NCBI RefSeq assembly: GCF_000006405.1 | Contig: NW_003213971.1 | Span: 65,813-119,287 of the forward strand | Length of the DNA stretch: 53,475 nucleotides | Source of the DNA: Perkinsus marinus ATCC 50983 | Taxonomy: Eukaryota; Perkinsozoa; Perkinsida; Perkinsidae | Reading direction: 5' to 3' | In this document: positions 42,933 through 52,872 of the stretch, in pieces | Layout of the letters: every line of letters begins with the position of its first letter | Numbering within the stretch: position 1 is the first letter of the stretch | Notes under the pieces: generated by a model | Database searches by the model: none | Seen by the model: only the letters and a program-made list of their open reading frames with translations | Told to the model about the DNA's origin: nothing | Translations under genes and position numbers: made by a program

Positions 42933-45900
42933 TCACGATGAGTAATTCACCTGCTCCATGAACGAATCAATGCCACCGAGATCTTCCTCTAGCTTCTCGA
43001 GCATCCATCTCCTCGAGTCAGTGTCTGATGTGTCCTGAACACTCCGCAATGAATACGGCGAATATCCAGTGGGAGAACAATGCACATGCTCAACTTGGCT
43101 CGTGTGTTGGTGATAATATGAAAACTTAGGAGAAATTTGGCTGAATTCTTGTTGGTTTTCACCTGAATTCGTATAAATAAAGATAATTCCTCAGAATTTT
43201 CATATTGTCATCACCAACACATGTCGTTGAGCGTTTATATTCGTTTACCCTAAGCGTGTCCTTGGACGTCAAATCAGTAGGATCACTGTACTCGAACAGT
43301 CGGCTCAAATCTATTTCCGAAAAGTATCTACCAAACAAATAAGGCAGGAGACAATTATTGTTATTCATTCAGATTAATTGATATATCAATTATTCTATTA
43401 TCATTCAGATTCAGTTCAGATTCGACAACCAAGGTAGAAACGAGCAGACTAAGAGCACTTGGAACTGCTCCCCTCACGTCGAAGGGTTGGAGCTCGGACC
43501 CTAGCTGCTTGACGGTCCTCTACTGTACGGCAAGCAGCCAGAGACCCCCCAGTAACAAGGGATGAGATGAGTGGGTTGAGTTCGAGTTGATCTGGCCTTA
43601 AAGGAAGATATACGGTATCTTCCATGCATGATGTACACACTGCTTTGGATCACTCTACTGCAACTTGGTAGACATTCGCAACTCACCACAATTATATTGT
43701 AATGAGAAGCGAATGTCTTGAATATTTCATTTACTGCCTTAACACAGCGAACCTTCCAAAAAAGCTTTTGGCGAAGATTTGCCTTCGTGCCTTGTTTAGA
43801 TTCAATCTGATGACAACTTACTTCGCTTGATCTTTATCCTCTAGAATGACTTTTGAATCACCGATTTTAGTGACCTCTCTCTGGAAGATTCTCTCTTCAA
43901 TTGTGCCTGAGTACCTTCATAACGACTAAAGCAGCGAGCAGTGATGAACTCGGCACTCCTCTCTAGTGGAGGAGAGAGTGTTACCCCTGAGAAAGACAAC
44001 GCTACAAAGATCTACTCCTACCGCTGCAAACAAGCCTATAAGCAATAACGTCACGTCTCTGACCAATTCGATACGCTCGAGCCACAGCTTGCTGAAAATA
44101 TAACAAAAATTTCGCGTAAAATTCGCAAAAATTTTCATACGTCATCATCACTAGGATTCCAACTTGGACTGATCAGCACAACTCTGTCTGCCGCAGTAAG
44201 AGTAAGCCCGACATGGCCGCATCGCGTCGAGAGAACAAATGCGAAATATCTGACAACAATAACTCAGCGAAATACCTTAGAATTTCTGTAAGTCACTTTT
44301 TGGAGTTTTGAAATTTTCTGATTTTTCGTTGCCGATCACTTGAAGGGGTACTGCCATCGATGCGGAGACAGCTCATCCCGTCGGTCCTCAATATAGTATA
44401 CTGAAAGTAAATCAGAAAAAAAGCCTGCCGCATTCTGCACTCACCTGAACTAAGTCTAACATGCTAGTCCAGGGGCAGAATAGGAGAACACGGTGACCAT
44501 TCTCCTTAAGTCGGCGTAGTAAGCAATGCAACACCTGACATGCGGTGACACCAGTAGGAAGTGTTGGAGGGAAATATGTTCGCTTTCCTCAGCTGAGCTC
44601 AAGAGCTAGTCATAAAAGTTGGGTTAGAAGTGTACAGATATCAGCAAGAATTCCTCAAAATTTCCTCAAAATTTTCACGTAAGATCGGAAAATACTTGAA
44701 GTTTTGAGCTCAATGCTTCGATCTTCCGACCATCATCTTGTGGCAGAGCGCGAATCATGTGCTTGTAATTGTCCATCGCTCCGTCGTCGTTGTCAATCCT
44801 GAAAAGCACCACTTTGAGAAATTTTTCAAAGTTAACTCACCAGGTAACATCCTCGTCGTCATCATCATCCTCATCGTTATTATCCTCATTTTTTGCTATG
44901 GAAAGTTGTAGGTCATCTTTCTCCACATTCTGCGGAAGCGCATCCAAGCTAATTCCAAATGCTGTTCGCCTAAGATGACACTTCATCCCCAGTGTTACAA
45001 TCCAGGATCATTCAGGAACCTACAATATTCCCGGGGAAGTCATTTTCAATTTTCCACAGATGGCTAGGAACACATTCTTCAATCAGTTTCCCACGTAAAT
45101 GTTATCATCACATTAGCAACATCATTTTCCTCAATGTTATCAAATCTTAGGGAACGTTATTTCTCAAAGCTAAATCAGGCATCCGGGGTTGAAAATTTAC
45201 ATGATATGTTTTGCTTTTTTTCGTAAGAAACTCACTTACCATTTTTGCTCAGCTGGTGGCAATAGAAATAGAGGATGGTTACAAAGAGTCCTCAGTGTAG
45301 AGATACAGCGAAGGACATGCATGCCCTTGCTACCATCTCGATTATTGGAGCAAGCTCGACGTACTTGCTGAAAGCGAACTATGGTTAATGCCGAACCCAA
45401 CAATACAAATATATGACCACTCTGCTCAGCTGAGCTCGGGAGTGTTTTCAAAAACCAACAAGAATTTTCTCTAAATTTTCCACCATATAATTTCGTGGTC
45501 TCCGTCCTTTGTTGCTGTTCTACTGAGGCACTGCGGCATTCGAGAAATATATCAGAACTACGATGCAAGATGTAATTCGCATCGTGTCTCAAATTGCAAC
45601 GGTTCTTGTTGTCGATGAACTGACTGCCCTATACGCAACTAAGAGATCAATCGAACAAACCACCACGTAAAAAGAATAAAAATTTAACCATGCGTAAATT
45701 TTTCCCCCCCTACACTGGAGTTCTTACTCGCGTATTGAGATACTCTTTATAAATATCCAACTGCTCCTCTGAGAGTCCTATCCATACTATCACCTCCAAT
45801 TTGGAAACCTGAGCAAAAACAGAGTCGCTCGTGTCACCATTTTCAAGTGTGTCACATCTCCCTCTGTTATCTCATCAACATATTTTTCCCTTCGCAGCAC

Positions 45901-48900
45901 ATAGTCGTATATAACAGCGTTCAGCTCCTCCACGGCTAAGTCTTTATTTTTTTCCTGAATACCAAAACTTGAATATATATTTGGTTTCCTCAGTGGAGCT
46001 CAAAATTTTCCTCAAATATTATTGGAATTTACAGTAAAACTTCACAAAAACGAACGAAATTTTTCCACAATTTACAGGAATATTTCCAGCTCGGGAATTT
46101 CCTGACTATACTATAGGAATGTACACAAGATTTAGGGTGAAAAATCACAAAAATCAACGTAAATTTTCTGGAAATTTCAGGAATATTTCCAGCTCGGGAA
46201 TTTCCTGACTATATTATAGGAATTTACACAAGATTTAGGATGGAAAATCACAAAAACTAACGTAAATTTTCTGGAATTTTCTGTAATATTTCCTCATATC
46301 GCGTGAAGCAGAATACCACAATCTACTAAGTGTTAAAGTCACCTGAAGCTCAGTGGCTTCGCGACGATTCCCTCTTTTGATAACTTCAGCGAACTTGTTT
46401 TTGAAAACCGCAAAGTCTCCCAGAAGGCCCGGTACGGCTGCAAAAACCAGTCAAAAGCAGTAACGAAAACTGACATACCTATTTCCATTAAAGCCCACAG
46501 GTCGCAAGGAGTATTCTGTATCGGCGTGCCAGTGAGCAACAACCTATAGGGAGAGCGCGAGCAAAACGAGCGGAGCATATACCGCAACAACAGGCACTTG
46601 TGCATGCGTGCAGAATTATTCTGGCTTAACTAGCGAGCGTAAGAGGCCACCAGATAGATCAAACAACGACTCCTCTACATGCCAAGGTTTACTCGGCAAA
46701 AACCGTAATACTTAATGATGCGAACAGTTCAAAGAGATGTGGACCAAGAGCTTTTTTGATGGAATAATGTCATATATGAAATTCATTGATTGGAGTTTCA
46801 CCACCCTAGTGATATGAAAAACATATTCCACGACTACTGCATATCACCGCGAATATCGCCTTTTTCACCGAGTTTTACGACGCCACTCCACGTAAAACAG
46901 GTGAAACTGTACTTATTGTTATAAGATGCAAGATTCAGGATGGAGTTTCATCCATGATATGAAAAACACTAGTAAAAAACATATTTCATATTTCACTTGG
47001 CGAAAACATGCCCGAGTATAAGCAGTGAATATCGCGTTTTTCACGACGCCACTTCACGTAAAACGGGTTGTGAAATGCCCCTTCCTTATGAAGACCTAGT
47101 AGTAGTATTATCGTCCTTACACACTTTGACTTAGCTCTCATGATAGTAGCGTGTTGGAAGAGGGCCGTTCGAGGATTCCTCATCCGCTGAGCCTCGTCAT
47201 AAACTATGATGTCCCACGGCACTCTGTCGCTTTCCTCCCACATAGGAGAGGCATTCTCATCACAAGCTGAATATCTAAACTCAGCAAAAAAATGATCACC
47301 AAAATTACAAAAACTCCTCTTACAGTGGCAGGTTGTCGTTTCGTATGAATGTTTGATTAGCAATGATGATGCAATTCCGAGCCAGCCAAGATTGCCTAAC
47401 ACGACTGATGCGAAAATTCAACTCGTGGAAAATTTTACTTTAATTTTTTCTCTCTCTGACTTGCCGAATTGTAACCACAAAGTGAAATTATATGCCAATT
47501 TCCGCACCACTGCGAGGTCTCCTTCTCCCATGTATCTACCACATGCAATGTTAAGGGAATATATGTTCGCTTTCCTCACCTAAGCTCAGGAGGAGTTCCC
47601 AAAGCTAATTATACAAATTCGGGCAGAAATGTGCAGAAACCAATGAAAATTTCCTCAGAATTTTCATATTGTCATCACCAACACATGTAAAAAGTATTTT
47701 CGCATACGAAAATTCTACCATGTCGGTGGAACCAGGCGAATCGGGCGGCATCACATGACGAACGCAAGGGTAGCCGATGGATCAAACTCCAACTAACATT
47801 GAGAAGACTCACCTCGCAGAGACTTCTCACACAGTATGAGCACTCTTGAAGCTAACCGGCCCTTTAGAAGGCCACGCAGGAGCACACAGACCTATTCCAA
47901 TTTATACAAAAAAATTCACCAAAAAATCACCAACTTGTATGGTTTTTCCCATACCCATGATATCCGCTAAAATTCCTCCTTTTCCTCGTTGGAATAGTTC
48001 ATACAACCACCTTACCACGCGGCCGTCAAAAAGTTCATAACCAGTCGAATCTCACTTCACGCCTTCTTTTTGATAATCATAAAGTTCTTCGTATTTTTTC
48101 CGTTCGACTTTCCATCCTCCCGGTAGTCTAGCATACCTGGAAAACACCAACATGGATGCCATGCCCTAGTTCGCGATCGAATATAATATGAACATGGTCA
48201 ACTACATGTGTTGGTGACAATATGAAGATCTTCACTTTAAACTTTCAATTCAATCGATTTTGATTTTTAATTTTAATTTTTTCAATTCAAATAACAAAAT
48301 TTGAAATTTTGAGGATTTTTTGCGGGAATTTTTTGCCATTTTCTCAACATTTCTACCCGAATTTATATGTCAACTTCTAAGCTCAGCTGAGGAAAACGAA
48401 CATCTATTCCTACTCCAACGCTGGTCACAGCTACACAGTCTTGTCCCAGAGCTGATTTATGGGTACTAGCTCAGCTGTATATATAGTAGGCGTCACCCGA
48501 AGAGTTCGTTTCACGTTACCGACATAACCTTCTACTCGACTCGTAAAGAATTTGCAAAAAATACTTCGAGAATTTGGTCTTTAACAAATTCAAACAATAT
48601 CATGGTATGAAATACAGGGCGCAAAATCTATGTGACAGGTGACACGAAATAGTGGCTACTGTAACTATATTTCCCAATCTTATTCATTGAAATTTCACCC
48701 TAGTGATGTGAAAAACATATTTCGAGACTACTGCATATCACCGCGACTATCCGCGTTTTTCGCCAACTTCACGTAAAACGGGTGAGACTCCATTGAACTA
48801 GTCGTGAACTACTTCTACCAATACCCCTACTTCTTATCGATAGTGTAACCGTACTGATCGATTTCCTCAGCAACATTTTCCTCATTCTCTACCTGTGGGG

Positions 48901-50156
48901 TTCTTATCAAATCGCTGTCGGGTTTCTCTGTTTCAGAAAATACCATCCCTCTGCTGAATATCATCATCACTTACCTCTATTAAACAAAGTGGCCACTCCT
49001 CTGCTATGAATAGATTCCCTCCTACTCTCCGAGCCACGCCCCAACCTTAAGTCGAAATTATAATATTTACAAAATCAACCAAAATTCAGCCTACCACTCC
49101 TCCGTCGAATCCCTCCTCAAGCCCTTCTTCAATCGCCTTCCCACACTAGCTGCTTCCTGACTGCTTATTCCAACTTCTCCCTCACTTTTCGCATCATCGA
49201 TGATTTCGAGACCCTCCATCGAGTCGAACAGATTTCCCTTGCCAGTCACCTCCGACATGTTCGACAGCACTTTGCTGTTTTCTCCTCGAATCGAATCAGA
49301 ATATTTTCTCCCAATATCAGCCCCGCTGCTCTCCACAGCGATTCGCGGCGATACACTTTGCCTTACTAGACCCGATCTCACAAGCTGCTCATCGTCAGCA
49401 ATACTCAACTTTCTTCCGGAGCTCAATTCGATGCTATTATCATCCAATCTCCGCCGTTCCGTTCCCGGAGAGTTTATTTCACGAACACCAGAGCGTGAGT
49501 TCTCAACCCCAACATGGTCAGTGGAACTCTAAAGAAATCGGCTAGGCATGAGCACTCATCATCCTGAAAGTCAACACCTACACTGTCCGCTAAGGAGCTC
49601 GAAGCTTCGCTGTTCTCATCAGAATTTTTGCTTATTTGAGAGCAGACCGAAGAGCCCTGAATGATCTTGTCCCACAGAATAGCTAATATCCGACTTACTT
49701 CCGATGACATGTCTTCTTCGTCTCGATCGTCAATGAAGTCGTTGATGTTGGAAGAGCGTCGAGCCACTGAAAGAAACCCCCTGTTGGGAAAGAGGTTGGT
49801 TTTCCCTCAGCTAAGTTGGGAGACTTCCTTCACTAATTATAGAAGTTTCAACACGTCTTGGGGGCAAAAGTGTAGAAAAATCTGTAAGGAATTTCCGGAA
49901 ATCTCCTCAGAATTTTAATATCATCACCACGCTGGTAACGCGAAAACACTGACAAATTTTTTTCTTACTTTCTTTCAAATTAGCAGGCGAGAGTATAGAA
50001 ACTCGTCGCGTCGAGGTAGAAGTCGTTTGCCTCTGAAAGTGACTTCAACGACGACTTGTGATCATAAAATTATACCGGTATGAATTGGAACACATCCTCC
50101 CCCTCTATTGAAGTGAAAGAGCTGTCAGTAGATGTAGGGGAAGAGGCACTAGACAT
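42933..50156 (-). CDS. SNF2-family ATPase, ERCC6/ERCC6L (PICH)-like
   Basis: This is the largest gene in the window, at least 14 exons. ATG 50156 starts MSSASSPTSTDSSFTSIEGE. Ser/Glu-rich exons follow (about 49770-49090). The ATPase core appears in order: YEELYDYQKEGV + KWLYELF (48.1-48.0 kb), motif I GGILADIMGMGKTIQ, motif II WDIIVYD-EAQ (47.2 kb), motif III RLLLTGTPIQNTPCDLWALM (46.5 kb), LRCISTLRTLCNHPLFLL (45.3 kb), IKxLxxLLRRLKENGHRV-type LLFCPWTSMLDLV (44.5 kb), ILRTDGMSCLRIDGSTPSS (44.4 kb), motif V STRCGHVGLTLTAADRVVLI (44.2 kb) and motif VI QAVARAYRIGQRRDVIAYRL (44.0 kb). GTIEERIFQREVTKIGDSK and RYFSEIDLSRLFEYSDPTDL follow. These last two, plus the end FMEQVNYSS (TGA 42933-42935), resemble ERCC6L. 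Motif II has DEAQ instead of DEAH/DEGH, and motif VI has QAVAR where QAxDR is usual. Introns carry many MITEs. Confidence 0.85.
43091..43225. mobile_element. Two family A right ends, head to head (intronic)
   Basis: GTGTTGGTGATAATATGAAA on the left is mirrored by TTCATATTGTCATCACCAAC on the right, giving a near-palindromic composite of two family A 3' parts. It lies between the last two SNF2 exons. Confidence 0.65.
43376..43790. other. Stretch inside the SNF2 gene without an assigned exon
   Basis: Minus-strand frames (43449-43640, 43501-43689) are open here, but neither shows an SNF2 motif. One may be an exon between the SKVILEDKDQAK exon and the RYFSEIDL exon. Confidence 0.35.
44561..44680 (+). 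mobile_element. Family A MITE, partial (intronic)
   Basis: It begins GTGTTGGAGGGAAATATG and continues TTCGCTTTCCTCAGCTGAGC but lacks the usual ACATGTAGTTGACC right end. It is between two SNF2 exons. A smaller fragment (CAGCTGAGCTCGGGAG onward) lies at about 45422-45475. Confidence 0.7.
45970..46310. repeat. Family A head plus 103-bp direct duplication (intronic)
   Basis: GAATATATATTTGGTTTCCT starts like family A. Two copies of a segment beginning TATTTCCAGCTCGGGAATTT at 46081 and 46184 follow, a 103-bp period with few differences. It lies in an SNF2 intron. Confidence 0.75.
46568..46629 (+). repeat. Second copy of the 36608 repeat
   Basis: GAGCGGAGCATATACCGCAA, CAACAGGCACTT and AATTATTCTGGCTTAA match 36608-36679, with a shorter GTGC run. 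It lies in an SNF2 intron next to the PYRLLLTGTP exon. Confidence 0.85.
46794..46908 (+). mobile_element. Short TIR element, family B, copy 1 (intronic)
   Basis: The ends AGTTTCACC and GGTGAAACT are perfect 9-bp inverted repeats. Internal landmarks are AGTGATATGAAAAACATATT, CTACTGCATATCACCGCGA and CCACGTAAAAC. The superfamily is unknown. Confidence 0.75.
46944..47075 (+). mobile_element. Short TIR element, family B, copy 2 (intronic)
   Basis: AGTTTCATCCATGATATGAA at the start and CACGTAAAACGGGTTGTGAA at the end match family B with a small internal insertion. It is directly next to copy 1 in the same SNF2 region. Confidence 0.7.
47546..47700 (+). mobile_element. Family A MITE, partial (intronic)
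   Basis: It starts CAATGTTAAGGGAATATATG and continues TTCGCTTTCCTCACC, reaching CATCACCAACACATGTA near the right end, beyond which similarity fades. It lies in an SNF2 intron. Confidence 0.7.
48180..48423 (-). mobile_element. Family A MITE, inverted (intronic)
   Basis: On the minus strand it begins CAGCGTTGGAGTAGGAATAG and runs to TACATGTAGTTGACCATG-type sequence near 48190-48210. An AT-rich insertion (about 48240-48330) makes it longer than other copies. It lies in the SNF2 5' introns. Confidence 0.75.
48691..48790 (+). mobile_element. Short TIR element, family B, copy 3
   Basis: AATTTCACCCTAGTGATGTG and CACGTAAAACGGGTGAGACT mark the ends. The internal CTACTGCATATCACCGCGAC is shared with copy 1. 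Confidence 0.75.
49780..49936 (+). mobile_element. Family A MITE, diverged (intronic)
   Basis: TGTTGGGAAAGAGGTTGGTT and TTCCCTCAGCTAAG at the start, and CAGAATTTTAATATCATCAC near the end, follow the family order. It lies between the first and second SNF2 exons. Confidence 0.6.
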
Positions 50157-50518
50157 GTGTAAAGGGCAACCCTAACTAACAGGTTGAGTTCACTACAGTA
50201 GAAGTTGACAACTGCTCGGTAGAGACATCCCATGGTTCGTCGATAGCGAGTAATGATTACCAATGTGAGATGGTCGACCACATGTGAATATTTGAGGAAA
50301 TATTTGTTGTTGCATTGTTGCTGGATAACCCCACAATTGTTCTGGGAATGATGATCCTGATACTCCCAAATCTATCTTGGGGTTGTCCAGCATGCTTCGT
50401 GATGCCTACAAGTATCCAATGGCGAGCGAAGGATACAATGAAAGATATGAATAACGCACACAGAAGATACTACTGGACAATAGGTTGGAATAGGTTAATT
50501 ATTATTTAGATATCGACG

Positions 50519-50559
50519 ATAACTGTAAGATACCGACCACGTCGGTATCTTACAGTTAT
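50519..50559. repeat. Perfect 19-bp inverted repeat with 3-base loop
   Basis: ATAACTGTAAGATACCGAC, then CAC, then GTCGGTATCTTACAGTTAT. All 19 positions pair. It is upstream of the SNF2 gene start and just left of the TIR element at 50569. It could be a terminator-like or cruciform structure, or a deletion product of a TIR element. Confidence 0.95.
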
Positions 50560-50568
50560 AGCCGGGCG

Positions 50569-50778
50569 GTTATGATGAGGTAGCAGTTCTTCGCCTCATA
50601 TCCTATTGTTGAACTATAATATTATTATTCTCGCTCGGATGCATCTATCGTTTTGGATACGATAAACGGTTTAATCCGTCTCTGGTTTTCTTTTTGCTAG
50701 TTAAGTGAAACTAGTTGGTAATTGTTAGGCTGGACTGAGTCCAGTGACTGATTGTGTGATCTGCTACCTCATCATAAC
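50569..50778. mobile_element. 210-bp element with perfect 18-bp TIRs
   Basis: The ends GTTATGATGAGGTAGCAG (50569-50586) and its exact reverse complement (50761-50778) bound 174 bp of mostly AT-rich sequence. That interior contains a CTGGACTGAGTCCAG hairpin. No coding capacity. The target duplication is unclear. Confidence 0.75.
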
Positions 50779-51519
50779 TCTAGTTCAACTCTAGTTCTGT
50801 CCTCACTAGTATCGCATCGTAATCTCTATTGCCTCACTTGATCGTGTTACAATCTACACGGGATGTTGCTTAGATCTGGAATGAAATTGTCTAACAATGA
50901 TCGCTGTGCATTTTCTCATTATTCAACAGGTTTAACTCCCTCTACACCTCCGTCTAACAACGCGACTGAACCACCAAGAAACACATCTACTTCGAGACCA
51001 CTACTGATTTCTTCTAGCTCTGCTCTAAGTCGTCCCGTACATGCTACAAAACGGGCGAGCGAGAATCTTTCCGTAGTTTTTTGAACATTTCTTTGGACAA
51101 ATGCATTTTGCCACTACATCCCCCCTCCCAGAGAAACGGCAAGCATATAGTGAAAACAAAATGAATGATATCGTATTACCACTCATGAGACTAACACTGG
51201 TGATCATTACTTTGCTGTTGATATTTGCATTCAACTCTGTGAGTGGATGGATCAATTGTTATTTAAAGATGTTCCTTGTATTTATTGGAAACGGCTTTGA
51301 CAGATTGAATCTTTTATTGTTAGTGGTAAGTTAACTCTAAATAGAGACCATTGTAATTCTTTGCACGTTCCTTATTCTCATCCTGTAAAAAGATGTGAAA
51401 GACAGCGGGTCGTTCTGCCTCTGTTTCTTAAATATTTTGTCATACAATATGAGCGATGGGATCATCAGAAACAGCGAACGTAAGTCTATCTGGTAAGTAT
51501 AATGGTATCGCATCAAACT
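50779..51519. other. Region without a defended gene
   Basis: A plus-strand frame 50863-51084 (MLLRSGMKLSNN, Ser/Thr/Pro-rich) and a frame 51101-51334 with one hydrophobic helix (LVIITLLLIFAFNSVSGW) are open. Neither shows a family motif. Confidence 0.35.
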
Positions 51520-52290
51520 CTATAGAACCTTTACATTTTGCATTTGCACCAGTATATCATTCCCATCATCATCATCATTAATATCATTGTCATTAATATC
51601 ATTGTCATTAATGGTAGAAACGAAAAGAACAGTATAACTCTCATCCATTGTAACCATCACGTCCTCGTCATGAACCAGCTCATCATCAGGAAGTAGAAAT
51701 GGCTCATCATCAATCTCATAAGTAGCTTGCAAACGTCGAAGTTCACCATTCAGTGAACTTCGACGAGGCTGGGCTGAGGCGACGTGAAGAATGGACCATT
51801 CTCATTTTCATGAATCCAGGCGACTCGCCGAGATACATCAGGCCGTCCTCGAAGTTGTGCTTTACACTAACCCAAAAGCATCATCGGCGTTACACCATCC
51901 AACAACAGAAAGGTTCTCCGATGATTTCATTATCCCAGAACCAAAGAGCTTGACACTCTGCAAATAGTCATACCAGCCTAAGACCTGTGCATACGTAATC
52001 TTCCTCTCAATCAGCAGCTCTTCACATTTAGTCTGTAACTCACTATCTGCAATAATATTGCAGCAATATGTCGTAAAAATCGCACGTTCTCTACAGCAAT
52101 ACCAAAGGCTTGGGCAATCTGCAAACCAACAGGGCTTAAGAGAGTTGTAGTCGGCTTCTCCAACATGTTAAGCATTTGAGAACTCAGGGCAATGGTTAAT
52201 GAAATCTAGAGATTCTACCTGCAATCGCACCCATGAAGTCATCAACTACTAGTTGACAACTAGCTTCGAGCTAAGGAGTTAGCGATTCTG
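51520..52290 (-). CDS. Possible minus-strand gene, exons not resolved
   Basis: Several pieces look coding on the minus strand. From right to left they are VVDDFMGAIA (about 52240), VESLDFINHCPEFSNA (about 52200), DSELQTKCEELLIERKITYA and QVLGWYDYLQSVKLFGSG (about 52050-51940), and an acidic QATYEIDDEPFLLPDDELVH segment (about 51730-51670). Acceptor-like TATTGCAG and GATTGCAG precede two of them. The FINH...ERKITYAQV pattern loosely recalls the N-terminal domain of PEX14, but the joins do not work cleanly, so I give no name. Confidence 0.35.
51734..51765. repeat. Perfect 13-bp inverted repeat
   Basis: CGTCGAAGTTCAC and GTGAACTTCGACG flank a 6-base loop CATTCA. Confidence 0.92.
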
Positions 52291-52735
52291 GTAAGGTACC
52301 TCTTTTCCCATAATATGGGAACATATTATATCGGTTCATACTGATCTCTCCTGTTCGTCAATCGCGGGCTGGCCTTCTATCGTTAACTCTCTACGACTCC
52401 CTCAACACTCAAAGTCGAGATATTGGTCATCGGAACTGCTACCGCCTAAGTCGGGCATTAACTTGAGGAAAAAAAACTGTCCCCATGAAACGGTTGAGCA
52501 TGGGTGGGGCCAGTTGTGAGAGATCCCACTATGTCAGCGACCACGAAATCTTCGGTTCACGGTTTACATGGGAAGACTAGAGGAGGCATACTTCCCGCTA
52601 TCGTCTTTGAGGAGGAACACTTAGTAAGTGTCACTTACAGTTGCACGGAGTGTAGCGAAGTCATTCTCACAATGCGCACGCGGCGTGCCGCCATGAAGTC
52701 CCAGTGGTCAAGATCCCATCAACCGTTATGAATGG
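52291..52735 (+). other. Weakly coding stretch
   Basis: A plus-strand frame with ATG near 52531 reads SATTKSSVHGLHGKTRGGIL and IVFEEEHLVSVTYSCTEC, ending at about 52731. It is not recognised and could be chance. Confidence 0.3.
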
Positions 52736-52872
52736 GCCTGTTTCATAAGAAGAAATTGCGCCTTGAGCTCGAGTAACTCCTCAAGTATACCTTAACTTAA
52801 GGTCCTTAAGTAACTCCGTAACTTGCTCCTGAAATTGAGGCGCCTCACATTAAATATACTTGTGAAACAGGC
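52736..52872. mobile_element. 137-bp MITE-like element, GCCTGTTTCA ends
   Basis: The left end GCCTGTTTCATAAG and right end CTTGTGAAACAGGC are 14-bp inverted repeats with one mismatch. Inner inverted pairs (GCGCCTTGA with TTGAGGCGC-like, TTAAGGT with ACCTTAA-like) extend the foldback. A further GGCCTGTTACAGGCC palindrome abuts the right end. Confidence 0.75.

Noticed and set aside
50863-51084. Frame starting MLLRSGM with a Ser/Thr/Pro-rich body, reminiscent of the start of some retroelement gag proteins
   Set aside because: No zinc knuckle, protease, reverse transcriptase or paired long terminal repeats are visible nearby, so there is no support for a retroelement.
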